Assembly (NCBI GenBank): GCA_030267965.1
Contig: BRYA01000365.1
Span: forward strand, 48,296 to 74,007
Direction: 5' to 3'
DNA length: 25,712 bases
Source: Triparma columacea
Lineage: Eukaryota > Sar > Bolidophyceae > Parmales > Triparmaceae
Shown: piece by piece, positions 8,655 to 17,456 of the stretch
Layout: every line of letters starts with the position of its first letter
Numbering within the stretch: the first letter of the stretch is position 1
Position numbers and translations under genes: made by a program
The notes under the pieces: model-generated
Told to the model about the DNA's origin: nothing
Databases searched by the model: none
What the model saw: the letters and a program-made list of their open reading frames with translations, nothing else

Positions 8655-9788
8655 ATGCCGCCCACCCGTAAATACCCTCCCCCCTCCCTCCTTCTCCTCC
8701 TCCTCCTCCTCCTCCATCTCTCCCCCCATCCCTGCAAATCATCCGAGGGCGATCGTTCCTACTTCCACCGTACCTGTGTCCGTTCATGTAAAAAATCATA
8801 CTCCACTTACCTCTCCTCCGGTTCCCCCCCCGATCCCGTCTCACAATGTAACATACCGCTAGACATCGAAACCTCCCCCTCCCCTCACCCCCTGCCCAAC
8901 GGTTCAACCACGAACGACCCAAAAACCCAAGTCCTACCACCATCATACCTATCCCCACCGTGGGTCCTAAACTTCCTATCATGGGATTGTCCTTCCCTTT
9001 GTTCCTATTCCTGCATGCATTCCTACACCCTCCGTCGTAAATCCCTTCTTGGTTCTTCCGTAAAGTTCTTCGGGAAGTGGCCCTTCATCCGTATCCTTGG
9101 TCTGGAGGAGTTCCTAAGTTCCCTAGGGAGTATTTTTAACCTGTTCCCACACCTTTATCATCTCCTTTACAAACGTTCCGACTACGCTGGTAATGTTGTC
9201 ATGAGGTTGCCCTTGATAATATACTCATCAATAGCAAGCGTCAGCTGGGTAGCGTCAGCTGCGTTCCACGGCCGTGAGACTTTGGTAACCGAGAGGTCTG
9301 ATTACTTCCTAGCTACCCTACAAGTTCTTTACACGACCTGGCTAGCCGGGTACAGGATATGGGGACCTCCGAGTGGGGGGGAGAATAATAATAAGGCTTG
9401 GTGGACGTCGTGGTTCTCTGGTGCCTTGAGCGTCTTGGGTTTTGTAGTGTACGTCGCTTACATGGTGAAGGTTAAGTTCGACTACGGTCTCCACATGAGG
9501 TTGAACGCTACCCTCGTCATCCTTCACTTCCTCTCCTGGTTCCACTGGGCTTTCCTAGGCGCAGGTCGTACCCGGTCATACAAATGGAGGGCCGTGGCGT
9601 TTGTCGTGCTGATAAACCTGGCCGCCGTTTGCGAGGTTTGGGACTTTCCGCCGGTGTGGGGGATCATGGACGCGCATAGCGCGTGGCATTTGATGACGGC
9701 ACCGATGATACCGATATGGTACGGGTTCTGGATCGAGGATTGCAAGTGGGAGGGGAGGAAAATCGGGAAGAGAATTGAGGGAGGTTGA
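8655..9788 (+). CDS. PGAP3: PER1/PGAP3 GPI-anchor phospholipase A2-type protein
   Basis: A 377-residue single-exon protein of the Per1-like (CREST) family. A signal peptide with a run of nine leucines spans ~1-28. The lumenal part has the conserved cysteines CVRSC (41-45) and the segment SWDCPSLCSYSC (109-120). Helices follow, with the family hallmark residues: SAAFHGRETLVTERSDYF (201-218, His205) and DAHSAWHLMT (339-348, Asp339, His341, His345) plus IEDCKWE near the end. PER1/PGAP3 acts in the ER (yeast) or Golgi (animals) to remove the sn-2 acyl chain from GPI lipid, giving lyso-GPI, the substrate of GUP1. That partner is encoded head-to-head immediately upstream. The first in-frame ATG gives the signal peptide, which supports the start. 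Confidence 0.92.
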   Translation: MPPTRKYPPPSLLLLLLLLLHLSPHPCKSSEGDRSYFHRTCVRSCKKSYSTYLSSGSPPDPVSQCNIPLDIETSPSPHPLPNGSTTNDPKTQVLPPSYLSPPWVLNFLSWDCPSLCSYSCMHSYTLRRKSLLGSSVKFFGKWPFIRILGLEEFLSSLGSIFNLFPHLYHLLYKRSDYAGNVVMRLPLIIYSSIASVSWVASAAFHGRETLVTERSDYFLATLQVLYTTWLAGYRIWGPPSGGENNNKAWWTSWFSGALSVLGFVVYVAYMVKVKFDYGLHMRLNATLVILHFLSWFHWAFLGAGRTRSYKWRAVAFVVLINLAAVCEVWDFPPVWGIMDAHSAWHLMTAPMIPIWYGFWIEDCKWEGRKIGKRIEGG

Positions 9789-9929
9789 CGATTGGAGGGT
9801 GGTGGAAGCGCACATATAATAGAATGTAGGAACGGGCGGGGGTGGAAGGTAACGGAATGAAAAATGTATCTTTTTCGGGGTATGTTCCAATCAAATTATT
9901 TGTTTCACGGCTCCCCAGGGAAGTCTCGT

Positions 9930-10060
9930 AGCTCTTTCCTCTCCCCCCCCCCTCCCCTCCCTTCTCCTTCCTTCCTTCCTCCCCCCCTCCCCCTCCCTCC
10001 CTCCCCCCCCCCCCCCCTCCCGCCCCAACCTTCCCCTCTCTCGTTCCTTCCCCTTTCCCA
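9930..10060. repeat. Homopyrimidine tract between convergent genes
   Basis: About 130 bases of almost pure C and T on the + strand, with C runs up to 16, interrupted by few purines. It lies in the 275-bp gap between the PER1 stop and the PsbQ-like stop, so it is the shared 3' flank of both genes. Such tracts can form triplex structure and slow polymerases. No gene seen in the gap. Confidence 0.8.
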
Positions 10061-10063
10061 ACC

Positions 10064-11305
10064 TTAGATCATAGCCGAGAATTTGTCGAGTTTCTCGATG
10101 GCCTCCTTCTGCGCCGCGAAGGCCCCCTCCTGGTTCTTGAGGGTGGTGTTGAGGGTGATGCGCTCGATGGCCTTGAAGAAGTCCGCTGCGGCCTCCTTCT
10201 GATCGACGGACTTCGCGAGGTAATTGCAGGCACCGCGGGTCTCGTACATGTAGCGGGTAAGCTCATTCTGGTGGTGGGAGGGTGTGTGTGTGGGGGGGGG
10301 GGGAGTTAGGGGGAAGGGAGGGATAAGGGGGTGGGGGGAATGGGGGGGNNNNNNNNNNNNNNNNNNNNNNNNNNNNNNNNNNNNNNNNNNNNNNNNTCCC
10401 CCCCCCCCCCCAGCTTGGTCATCCGGCAGGCCGCTCGACCGTCGTTAGCCTTAACATCGCTCTTGATGCCGTGCTTGCCGCCCACTTACCTTCACCTCGA
10501 ACCACTTCTTCTTCTCCACGTAGGCAGGGATGCGTCCAAGGCGGACCTTGGTCTCAGCGATGACCGCCTTCTTCCTGGCGACGTACTCTCCGGCGTCCTT
10601 CCCCCCGTTCTTGATGTACGAGGAGTCTGGTCCGACGTTGCTGTAAACCGAGTAGGGGCTGTAGTTGTCCGCGCTCTGATCGGAGCCGTAAGCGGCTCCC
10701 TCAGAGAGGGCAGTGCCGTCACCGAGGATACCGAAGACGGACACCTTGGGGGACTCACCGACGGCGGCCATGGCGGCGGAGGGGAAGACGGCGGCAGCAC
10801 CGGCGAGCATGCCAAAGGCAGCCCTCCTGTCTACCTTTTCAGCAGAGAGCGAAGAAGGAGCCTGGGCAGAAGGAGAAACCTGTAGGTAAGGAGGGTGTAG
10901 TGAGATTGGATGGTGGTAGATAGAGTTAGAAGACGAGGTTATCGTATAAATACAGCGAATTGAAGGAGATTACAGTAAAAATTCAGTGAACAAGTGATGA
11001 GAAAGCGACGACCAGCGACCAGAGGAGAATCAAAGTAGAGCACATCACAGGGAGACGTTATCGAGGCATTTGATAGTGAAGGATAAAGCCAAAGATTGCG
11101 TATATGGTATAAAAACAAGAGAACAATCAAACAGACAAGAGTTGTTGTCATAATCGTTGTTGTCATAATCGTTGAGGTGAAGGATTTGTTCTCCATTCTT
11201 CATCAAAACCTGACATATGACATCTCAATACACGTTAAATTATAAACTACATACATGGAAGGCAGAGGCAGCCGTGAAGATACTGAGGAGGAGAGTAAAC
11301 TTCAT
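10064..11305 (-). CDS. PsbQ-like extrinsic photosystem II protein (PsbQ'/Psb31 type), plastid-lumen targeted
   Basis: Three exons, complement(join(10064..10267, 10490..10879, 11255..11305)), all phase 0, 214 residues. Exon 1 (17 codons) reads MKFTLLLSIFTAASAFH: an ER signal peptide ending in ASAF, the cleavage motif of red-lineage complex plastids. Exon 2 starts with a Ser/Ala-rich transit stretch, then a twin-arginine thylakoid signal (DRRAAFGMLAGAAAVFPSA, 34-52) with AMA|A cleavage near 55. The mature part (~159 residues) has helices ending WFEVK|NELTRYMYETRGACNYLA and KEAIEKLDKFSAMI, which resemble the PsbQ four-helix bundle found in diatom PSII. Donors are GTATGT and GTAAGT; acceptors are CTACAG and CACCAG. 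Intron 2 holds the run of 48 Ns. I cannot separate PsbQ' from Psb31 by eye. The product would shield the oxygen-evolving complex in the thylakoid lumen. Confidence 0.78.
10349..10396. other. Assembly gap (48 N)
   Basis: Unknown bases inside intron 2 of the PsbQ-like gene. The left flank is G-rich (GGGGGG directly before the gap) and the right flank is TCCCCCCCCCCCCCC, so homopolymer failure is the likely cause. The real length is unknown. Confidence 0.97.
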
Positions 11306-11811
11306 TTTTATGCAAGCTTTTTGTGGGTGACATACCACCATTCCCAGTTTTTACTTCCTTCAATTCAGAAGTGGGTTTGGAATGTTTGGAGGGTTGTGAC
11401 AAATAGTTTTTTACACCACGTGAAAGATTAGAAGCGAGCGCGCGCTTTTGGCACCGTTTCAATCACGCAGGTCGCTAATAAACTCTCCAGTTGACAATGT
11501 GGTTCACGTTTTCGGGTGGATAAACCCGATTGAGGCGAGGTTAGCGGGCCACTTTCATGCTCTTCGGACATATATCCACGGGGTGTCATTTTTCGCTTGC
11601 GAAACCCCAACAATCCACCCCCTTTGTGTTAAAGTTATTCAGAACCCAAACCCAACAGAACCCTAACCCAAAAATCCGGTCCGAGCACAGTCACTCGCCC
11701 CATGAATCTCAAATCTATTTTAAGACATAAATACTATAGGAGAAAGCATTGAAAAGCAACCGGACCTTTGGATTAACCCCAAAACCCGCCTACCCCAGGC
11801 ACAAGCAAAAA
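11306..11811. promoter_or_regulatory. Divergent intergenic region
   Basis: About 500 bp separate the PsbQ-like start (minus) from the first ATG of the next plus-strand gene. It contains a single AACCCTAACCC at 11659-11669, similar to the plant telo-box, ~150 bp before the downstream ATG. No RNA gene or conserved open frame recognised. Confidence 0.35.
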
Positions 11812-13785
11812 ATGAGACGTGCACCAAAGCATCTCCATGTAAAAACAGAACCGTTTTTTACTTCGACTTCGCATTCTCCTCCCTCTCAAACATCTTCTAC
11901 CACCAGCTCCCCTCGGATACAAAGCGACGAAACATCGCCTCTGTATAAGAAACACATCAATAGCCTCTCCGAGAGGTACGGCGATTCACCCAAGGGGCCT
12001 GGGGTTCGGCGGAGGTCTTTTGGTGATAGGAAAGTAAGGGTTGCTCATGGAAAGGGGGCTTCAAGGGAGACCCTGTTCTCGGAACGGGATGAGGAGCCTT
12101 CGATGGAGGAGAAGATCAATGGACGTAAGAATAGGAGAAGAAGGCGAAGCTTCACCGATGTCCAGAAGATAATTCGTGACATGGAAGGGGGGGGAGAGAA
12201 TAGGGAGGCCAAGCAGGGCAGGGTTCATAGGATCGACTCTGAGCTCGAGCTGCAGACGATGAGGCGCAAAATTATAGAAGATGCGAAGCTGCTTGACAGC
12301 CTCGATGACGTTTCTGGGGAGGAGGAAGTAAAACCGGGGGAGGAGAAGGAAAAGGTCGGCGACAAGTGGGCAGCCCCGAGGCTCACAAGTTCAGATAGCG
12401 AAGTAGGAGGGGAGGGGGGGGAGAGAGAGAACGCGTTGGAGGGAGGAGTAGGAGGTGGAGGAAGGGGAGAAGTAGAGGGGAGGAAGCCTGTCAAGAGGAG
12501 GAGCTTTGGAGACTCAAACCAGCTGACCATGAAGCAGGTAAAGCAGACGGCAACAAGGGCGATGGAGGAGGTGGAGGTGAGCTTTAGGAAGGCAAAAGAA
12601 GGCACCTTGGATTTGTTCCTAACCCCCCTCTCCCCCCCTCACCCCACTCAGCTCATCTTCAATGAGGACCCTGATTGCGACCGAAATAAAGGTGTGAGCG
12701 CCGAGGAGGAGGAATTCTCCCCGGACGAAAGGAAGAAGCGCTCGAGCTTACGGTACAGCGCAATGGTAAATAGCTACAAAGTCAAGGATAGCCTCGACAG
12801 TAGGCTCAACGAGAGGAAGGAGGACTCGGCCATGAGACCGGCGGGCGCAGTAGAAGGCAGGAGAGGGAGGATGGGCACGGTGTTTAAAAAAAGCACCGTT
12901 CGGAGAGTGCGGAGAAGGTCCTTCCACGGCATGAACAGCGTCATGAGGGAGCCAGACATGTCGCTCGAGGTGGAGGTCGGGAGCGACGGCAGGGACCACT
13001 CAAAGGATGAGAGGATCAGCGACAGGTACACCATGCCGAGTTTCGCCTTAGAGAAGCCCAGAGCCAGGTCTAAGCAAGCCGTCAGCGCAGTCACCAACCA
13101 GCCCCGAAGATCAAGGCAGCGTCAAGACGGAAGCCCAAAGCTCACTGGCATGGATGGCACGATCGTTGATGTGGTCGGGGGACCGAAGAAAAGCACGAGT
13201 CCTTTGGGGAACGGGATCGGAGACGAGCTGGATTTCAGCATCGTCGACGACTTCCTAGAGGAGGAAGGGATCAACAGAAGTCGGCGCCTCAATGCTTCAT
13301 CATACAGCAGACGAACCCGCGAGAAGGGATCCGGCCTTGACAGCTTGCTCAGGAAGAAAGATGAGGAGATCAGATCGATCGACACCAAGTCTTCCATCGA
13401 CGAGTCTATCGGGTCATTGTCGGCATTCGCTACGACGGATTCCTCCCCGTCATCCACCTTCAGTGGCAGTACCCCTTCGGCAAGATTGCATAGGAACACC
13501 TTCGAGGTTGGGTTCCTCGAAGGGCTGCGCTCCTCGCTGGAGATGAGCGACGACCTGGACCTGGATGACTTTGACGACACATGCATGCCAATCACTCCGA
13601 GCCTCGGCAACGTCGAAAGGGATAGACCAAGGAGACAAGGAATAGACGTACCGACTAGAAGAAATCAACGCCACGAAGGACTTGGGCTTGAAACCATTGT
13701 TGGGAGCCCTCTGTCGCCAAGCCTAAACCTGAGGTCCGAGAGCCCTCCCGAAAAAGTTCACGGGAAGGCTCATCAAGACAATTAG
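11812..13785 (+). CDS. Disordered Ser/Arg-rich protein with four repeated basic RRSF motifs
   Basis: I do not recognise a domain. The frame is open from further left, but the first ATG is 11812 and gives 657 residues. The protein is rich in Ser, Arg, Glu and Gly, with almost no hydrophobic core, so it is probably largely disordered. A short motif recurs: RRRSFGD (66-72), RRRSFTD (110-116), KRRSFGD (228-234) and RRRSFHG (367-373). Each places a Ser after basic residues, a typical site for AGC/CaMK kinases or 14-3-3 binding. Other SP/TP sites (GSPLSPS, MPITPS near the C-terminus) fit proline-directed kinases. The spacing suggests a multi-phosphorylated scaffold or cytoskeletal regulator, but that is inference. 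Codon pattern and length make it a real gene. Confidence 0.75.
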   Translation: MRRAPKHLHVKTEPFFTSTSHSPPSQTSSTTSSPRIQSDETSPLYKKHINSLSERYGDSPKGPGVRRRSFGDRKVRVAHGKGASRETLFSERDEEPSMEEKINGRKNRRRRRSFTDVQKIIRDMEGGGENREAKQGRVHRIDSELELQTMRRKIIEDAKLLDSLDDVSGEEEVKPGEEKEKVGDKWAAPRLTSSDSEVGGEGGERENALEGGVGGGGRGEVEGRKPVKRRSFGDSNQLTMKQVKQTATRAMEEVEVSFRKAKEGTLDLFLTPLSPPHPTQLIFNEDPDCDRNKGVSAEEEEFSPDERKKRSSLRYSAMVNSYKVKDSLDSRLNERKEDSAMRPAGAVEGRRGRMGTVFKKSTVRRVRRRSFHGMNSVMREPDMSLEVEVGSDGRDHSKDERISDRYTMPSFALEKPRARSKQAVSAVTNQPRRSRQRQDGSPKLTGMDGTIVDVVGGPKKSTSPLGNGIGDELDFSIVDDFLEEEGINRSRRLNASSYSRRTREKGSGLDSLLRKKDEEIRSIDTKSSIDESIGSLSAFATTDSSPSSTFSGSTPSARLHRNTFEVGFLEGLRSSLEMSDDLDLDDFDDTCMPITPSLGNVERDRPRRQGIDVPTRRNQRHEGLGLETIVGSPLSPSLNLRSESPPEKVHGKAHQDN

Positions 13786-13973
13786 CTTAGTAATGTATTT
13801 GTAGGGATCATGACAACCCTAACAACAGGATGATGCTATTATGTCATTGAAAAACCTAAAATTGGTTCATTTTTCATCGCATTGGAGGGTTTGTACCTCT
13901 TCCTTTATTTATTATCACTTTGCCTCGTGCTACTTTCTTTTTCTTTCGCTCCCAGTCTCAAAGGTCCTTCCGA

Positions 13974-15547
13974 TCAAAGACCCACGCTGACAGCTTTGCA
14001 AGTCGCATAAGGATCGATGGTCTTCTCGAGGTCGCACATTAACTTCACCAAGCCTGCTCTTCCCGAGACGTCGAGCGTCCCCTCCTCAAGCTTCGCCGCG
14101 AGCTTCTCTTTCCCGGCCTCTGTGGGATAGTTGAGGGACAGGGAAGTGAGGAGGTTCAGCATCGAAGTCTTCTCCGCGAGGGAGGCCTTCTCAGGGTAAG
14201 CGAGGGCAATGCTGTGGAAGATTCCGAAGGGGGAAGTTTCTTCAACAGGAGGGGCCCCACAGGAGCCCTCGTCCTCCTCGCCTCCGATAGGTAGGGAGGA
14301 AGCAGGAGGGGCGGAGATGACGAGGTCAGGGTCGTAATGCTGTAGAGGGGAAGGGGTTGGGATGGTGTAAGAAATAAGCTTGGGATGATTGGGATGATGT
14401 TAATGAAGACGGACCACACCCTCCGTCTGTTGGTCAAAATCTCTTACCTCGTCAACCATCCTCGTGACCCAGTTAACAATGCTGTCAGCCCCTCCCAAGC
14501 CGGCCATGTCCTCGACCTTCTTGCCGTCGTAAAAAAAGCACATCCAGGGGTACCCAGTGATCTCCCAGCTCTCGGCAATGTCATAGTATACGCGAGAGTT
14601 GACCGCGTGGAACTGAACCTTGTCGCCCAGCTTAGCCTTGGTGAGCTTTGCGGCCTCCACGTATTCCTTGGCGAGGGACTTGCAGAAAGGGCACCTGTCA
14701 GAGTAGAACTCCACGACGCGAAGGGCATTCACAGGGGCGTTGGAAATGATGGTTTCCATCTCGGACTCGTCCATGAGGTCCCTAACGTGGGCGGAGAATT
14801 CCGGCTTGTCCTTGTAAAGACCCGGCTTAGTCTTGAGCTCCTGCGATTTGGCGTAGTGTAGGGAATGGAATAATTAGCAGCGTTGTCACGAATGAATGAA
14901 TGAATGTAGGGTGTGAGGATTATTAACCTTCTCCTCTCACCTCCTCGTAGGGGTCGAGCCCCTTAGCTACAGCCGACATGTGGAAGACGATGTCATCAGC
15001 CTCCCTCCCGCCACCGTACCTCTCGTGCTCGCCGTCGTCCAGCACGAAGAGGGAAGGGTAGGAGGTGAAGTTATACACATCAGGGGCCCCAGCTCGAAGG
15101 CGGCGGTTGTAGTCATCCCCATCGTTGTACTTGGCGAGAACGACCTTGCGGGGAAGGTCAGCAGCGGCCAGCTCGGCGGCAGCGACGCGGTATTTTGGGG
15201 CTAACTCCTGGCAGTGCCCACACCAGGGAGCGTAGAATTCCATGAGGATCAAGTCATCCTCATGGGAGTCCAAGAACCGGTGGAAGTTATCGTAGTTGAG
15301 GACGTGGACCTTGGAGTCAGCAGGCTTCAAGGACACACAGGGCGGGAGAACAGGGTAAAGGAGTGGAGAGGTTAGAAAGAGGGATTAGAATCAATTCTGA
15401 GGAGGTAACCGGAACGTTATCGACAAAATGAAAAAAAACATTCTTACTGACCTCAATCGTATCCTCTTCAGAGCAGACAGCGAATTGAGGGAGAGCGGTG
15501 AGCAAGAGCAGGGACAACGAGCCAAGAAGGCCCATCGAGAGGTGCAT
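13974..15547 (-). CDS. Protein disulfide isomerase-like protein with two thioredoxin domains
   Basis: Four exons, complement(join(13974..14339, 14448..14840, 14941..15324, 15452..15547)), all phase 0, 412 residues. Exon 1 encodes a signal peptide (SMGLLGSLSLLLLTALPQF). Exon 2 has the first thioredoxin domain with FYAPWCGHCQELAP (CGHC codons at 15211-15222). Exon 3 has the second, VEFYSDRCPFCKSLAKEY, with the unusual active site CPFC (14682-14693), and the cis-Pro segment ITGYPWMCFF. Exon 4 gives an acidic linker and a helical C-terminal region. Donors: GAG|GTCAGT, GAG|GTGAGA, GAG|GTAAGA; clear acceptors in exons 3 (ATCGCAG) and 4 (CTCTACAG). The exon 2 boundary is less sure: AAG|CCT at 15324 and AAG|GTC further in both keep frame. 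No KDEL-type signal: it ends CKAVSVGL. Acts in oxidative folding in the secretory pathway. Confidence 0.83.
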
Positions 15548-15631
15548 GATGACTATTTATAACCCTGCCACTTGGTCGGGTTCCATCTTCTTCATTTTTT
15601 TCTTTTGGAAACTTAACCGTTATAGCAAAAG

Positions 15632-16495
15632 ATGAGAACGTCCAGAATCCCCGCCCCGGCAGTATACAACCACAGTCAAATTACACACTGCCTTTCCCCC
15701 GGTGTTTTCTGTGAGTCTAGCCAACGGTCACTCTGGAAAAATGAGAAAAAAAAAGATCACCTCGATAACCCAAGCCAGACTTTCCTTGTTTCGCCTGAAC
15801 CGGTTTCCGAAACTTCAGCTTCGTCTGATTTCGGAGTATCTAGAAATACAATCTCCCCCCCATCCCAAGCGTCTCCTTCCCCCGTCACGCCCTGTACTCC
15901 CTCAACTTCCTGGGAACGATGTGGGGTGTTTGACATTTGCTCTCCAGCATCAGCCGCCTCGGTCAAGACGCCCCGCGCTTCCCATTCTATGAGCCCGCGG
16001 AGATTCGGTTCGACGCCCATCGAGAGCCTTTACCTGCAGCTCGCAAAGGCTCGTGCTGAGAGGGACGATGCAGAGATGAGACGGGAAACTGCAGAGGCAC
16101 AGAATACGGCGGCTATGATTGAAGCGAGCAAGAGGAATAGAGAGCTCGCGGTGTTGCAGGTGCAGAGGGCGACGCTGGCTTGGAGGAAGGAGTCGGAGGA
16201 GAGGGAGAGGAGGGAGAGGGAGAGGTGGGAGAGGAGGATGGCTGATAAGGAGGACGAGATCGGGAGGCTCAGGGGGGAGGTCGAGAGGATGGAGGGGGAG
16301 AGGAAGGAGGCGAGGAGGGAGGAGGAGAAGGCCAGGGAAAGGGCGGGGCGCATGACGTTGAATTCAATCAGGATGAGGAAGGAGATTGAAGGGCTGAGGG
16401 AGAACTTGAAGGTAAGGGAGGAGAGAGAGATGATGGGGGAGGAAGACGAAGACGCGGAAGAATGGTTTGACGCGTTAGACGAAGTGGCCGACTAA
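15632..16495 (+). CDS. Coiled-coil protein of unknown function
   Basis: A 287-residue single-exon protein. The first ~125 residues are Ser/Pro-rich and probably disordered. From about residue 130 (IESLYLQLAKARAERDDAEM) to 275 the sequence is Glu/Arg/Lys-dense with regular hydrophobic spacing, a long coiled coil, and the end is very acidic (EEDEDAEEWFDALDEVAD). I recognise no enzyme or known family. The start ATG lies 84 bp from the PDI start, in a head-to-head arrangement, so the two may share a promoter. Likely a structural or adaptor protein, by inference from the coiled coil only. Confidence 0.65.
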   Translation: MRTSRIPAPAVYNHSQITHCLSPGVFCESSQRSLWKNEKKKDHLDNPSQTFLVSPEPVSETSASSDFGVSRNTISPPSQASPSPVTPCTPSTSWERCGVFDICSPASAASVKTPRASHSMSPRRFGSTPIESLYLQLAKARAERDDAEMRRETAEAQNTAAMIEASKRNRELAVLQVQRATLAWRKESEERERRERERWERRMADKEDEIGRLRGEVERMEGERKEARREEEKARERAGRMTLNSIRMRKEIEGLRENLKVREEREMMGEEDEDAEEWFDALDEVAD

Positions 16496-16535
16496 AAGAT
16501 AGACGACAACGCTTCTATTGTATTGCAATGGGTTA

Positions 16536-17456
16536 TTATTTTTTCTTTTCCTCAAATTGCGCCTCCTCAATGTCCCCCTTCTCCCCCTCCTCAAAGTCGT
16601 CGTCGTCGTCGTCGTCGTCGTCCCCATCTTCTTCGATAGGATCAAGCCCCCTCAACATGTCCAACTCGGCCCTCTCTTGCCTAGCCTCCTCAGCAGCCTC
16701 GTCAGCCTCTTCCTTCCACTTGATCCACCTGCTCTTCTCCTTCTTGCTCTTCGCGTTGGCGATTTTGCTCTCGAAGTCTATCTCCCCAACCGTAATGTTG
16801 AGGTGGGAGTGGCGCCTGAACATCTTCCCGAAGCGCCCCCTGGAGTGGTACTTGATCCTCTTTAGGGGGGTGGCGCGGGTCACGAAGCACTTGAGGACCT
16901 CCAACTGGGCGGGCTTGAGGTCGTACCTGATGTCGGCTAAATTCGTCGTCTTCCTGATGATCTCGTCTATGACGGAGGAGTGCCTCTTGATGCTGAACTT
17001 CATCTGCTTCCTGGCATCCTCGACCCTTAGCCTCCTAACTTGCGCAGCAATAAGATTGAGCTTCCAAGGAGATACTCGGATGCTCTTCTTAACCGCAGAC
17101 ACAGTCCGCGGCTCGAACCTCCCCGAGTAATCCTTGAGCTCCCAAGATGTGTTATAGCGCTCCTTAACTATTTGACCGTAACGAACAGGTTTGCTTGAAT
17201 TTGAGGGAGGAGGAGGAGGAGGAGGAGGAGAGGGAGGCGAAGATGGCGATACAGCCGTCGAGAACGCACGAAGCACGGCAAAGGGTCCATGAAGAGGATT
17301 GTGGAAGGTACTGAACACGGCAGTGGAATTCCGCTGTGGTGAAGACAAAAGTATTCTGTTTTGAGTTGATGCCGACAGAGACGTTGACGATGATGATGCA
17401 ATTGAAGCTATACGAGAGAGATATCTAGTAGTAGGTATACCGCGATTGAAAGCCAT
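16536..17456 (-). CDS. MRPL22: Mitochondrial ribosomal protein uL22m
   Basis: A 306-residue single-exon protein. The N-terminus is rich in Arg/Ser with no acidic residues in its first 50 positions (RGIPTTRYLSRIASIASSSS), a typical mitochondrial presequence, followed by a Ser/Pro run. The uL22 domain then shows SPWKLNLIAAQVRRLRVEDA, a conserved KQMKFSIKRHSSVIDEIIRK segment, LEVLKCFVTRATPLKRIKYH, and the tunnel hairpin and end GRFGKMFRRHSHLNITV. uL22 lines the polypeptide exit tunnel of the large subunit. A long acidic tail follows, with a run of ten Asp encoded by GAC/GAT repeats (16594-16624), not a feature of bacterial L22. The stop is 41 bp from the coiled-coil gene stop, tail-to-tail. Confidence 0.87.
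   Translation of the reverse strand: MAFNRGIPTTRYLSRIASIASSSSTSLSASTQNRILLSSPQRNSTAVFSTFHNPLHGPFAVLRAFSTAVSPSSPPSPPPPPPPPSNSSKPVRYGQIVKERYNTSWELKDYSGRFEPRTVSAVKKSIRVSPWKLNLIAAQVRRLRVEDARKQMKFSIKRHSSVIDEIIRKTTNLADIRYDLKPAQLEVLKCFVTRATPLKRIKYHSRGRFGKMFRRHSHLNITVGEIDFESKIANAKSKKEKSRWIKWKEEADEAAEEARQERAELDMLRGLDPIEEDGDDDDDDDDDFEEGEKGDIEEAQFEEKKK

Noticed and set aside
10331..10885. 184-residue plus-strand open frame across the gap
   Set aside because: It runs through unknown bases and is antisense to exon 2 of the PsbQ-like gene.
11448..11666. Short plus-strand open frame in the intergenic region
   Set aside because: It lacks an ATG start and any family resemblance.
11659..11669. Interstitial telomere repeat
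   Set aside because: Only about one and a half CCCTAA units; too short to call a telomere remnant, at most a telo-box-like motif.
15548..15562. TATA box for the PDI gene (TATAAATAG on the minus strand)
   Set aside because: It lies less than 10 bases before the ATG, too close to place a normal transcription start.
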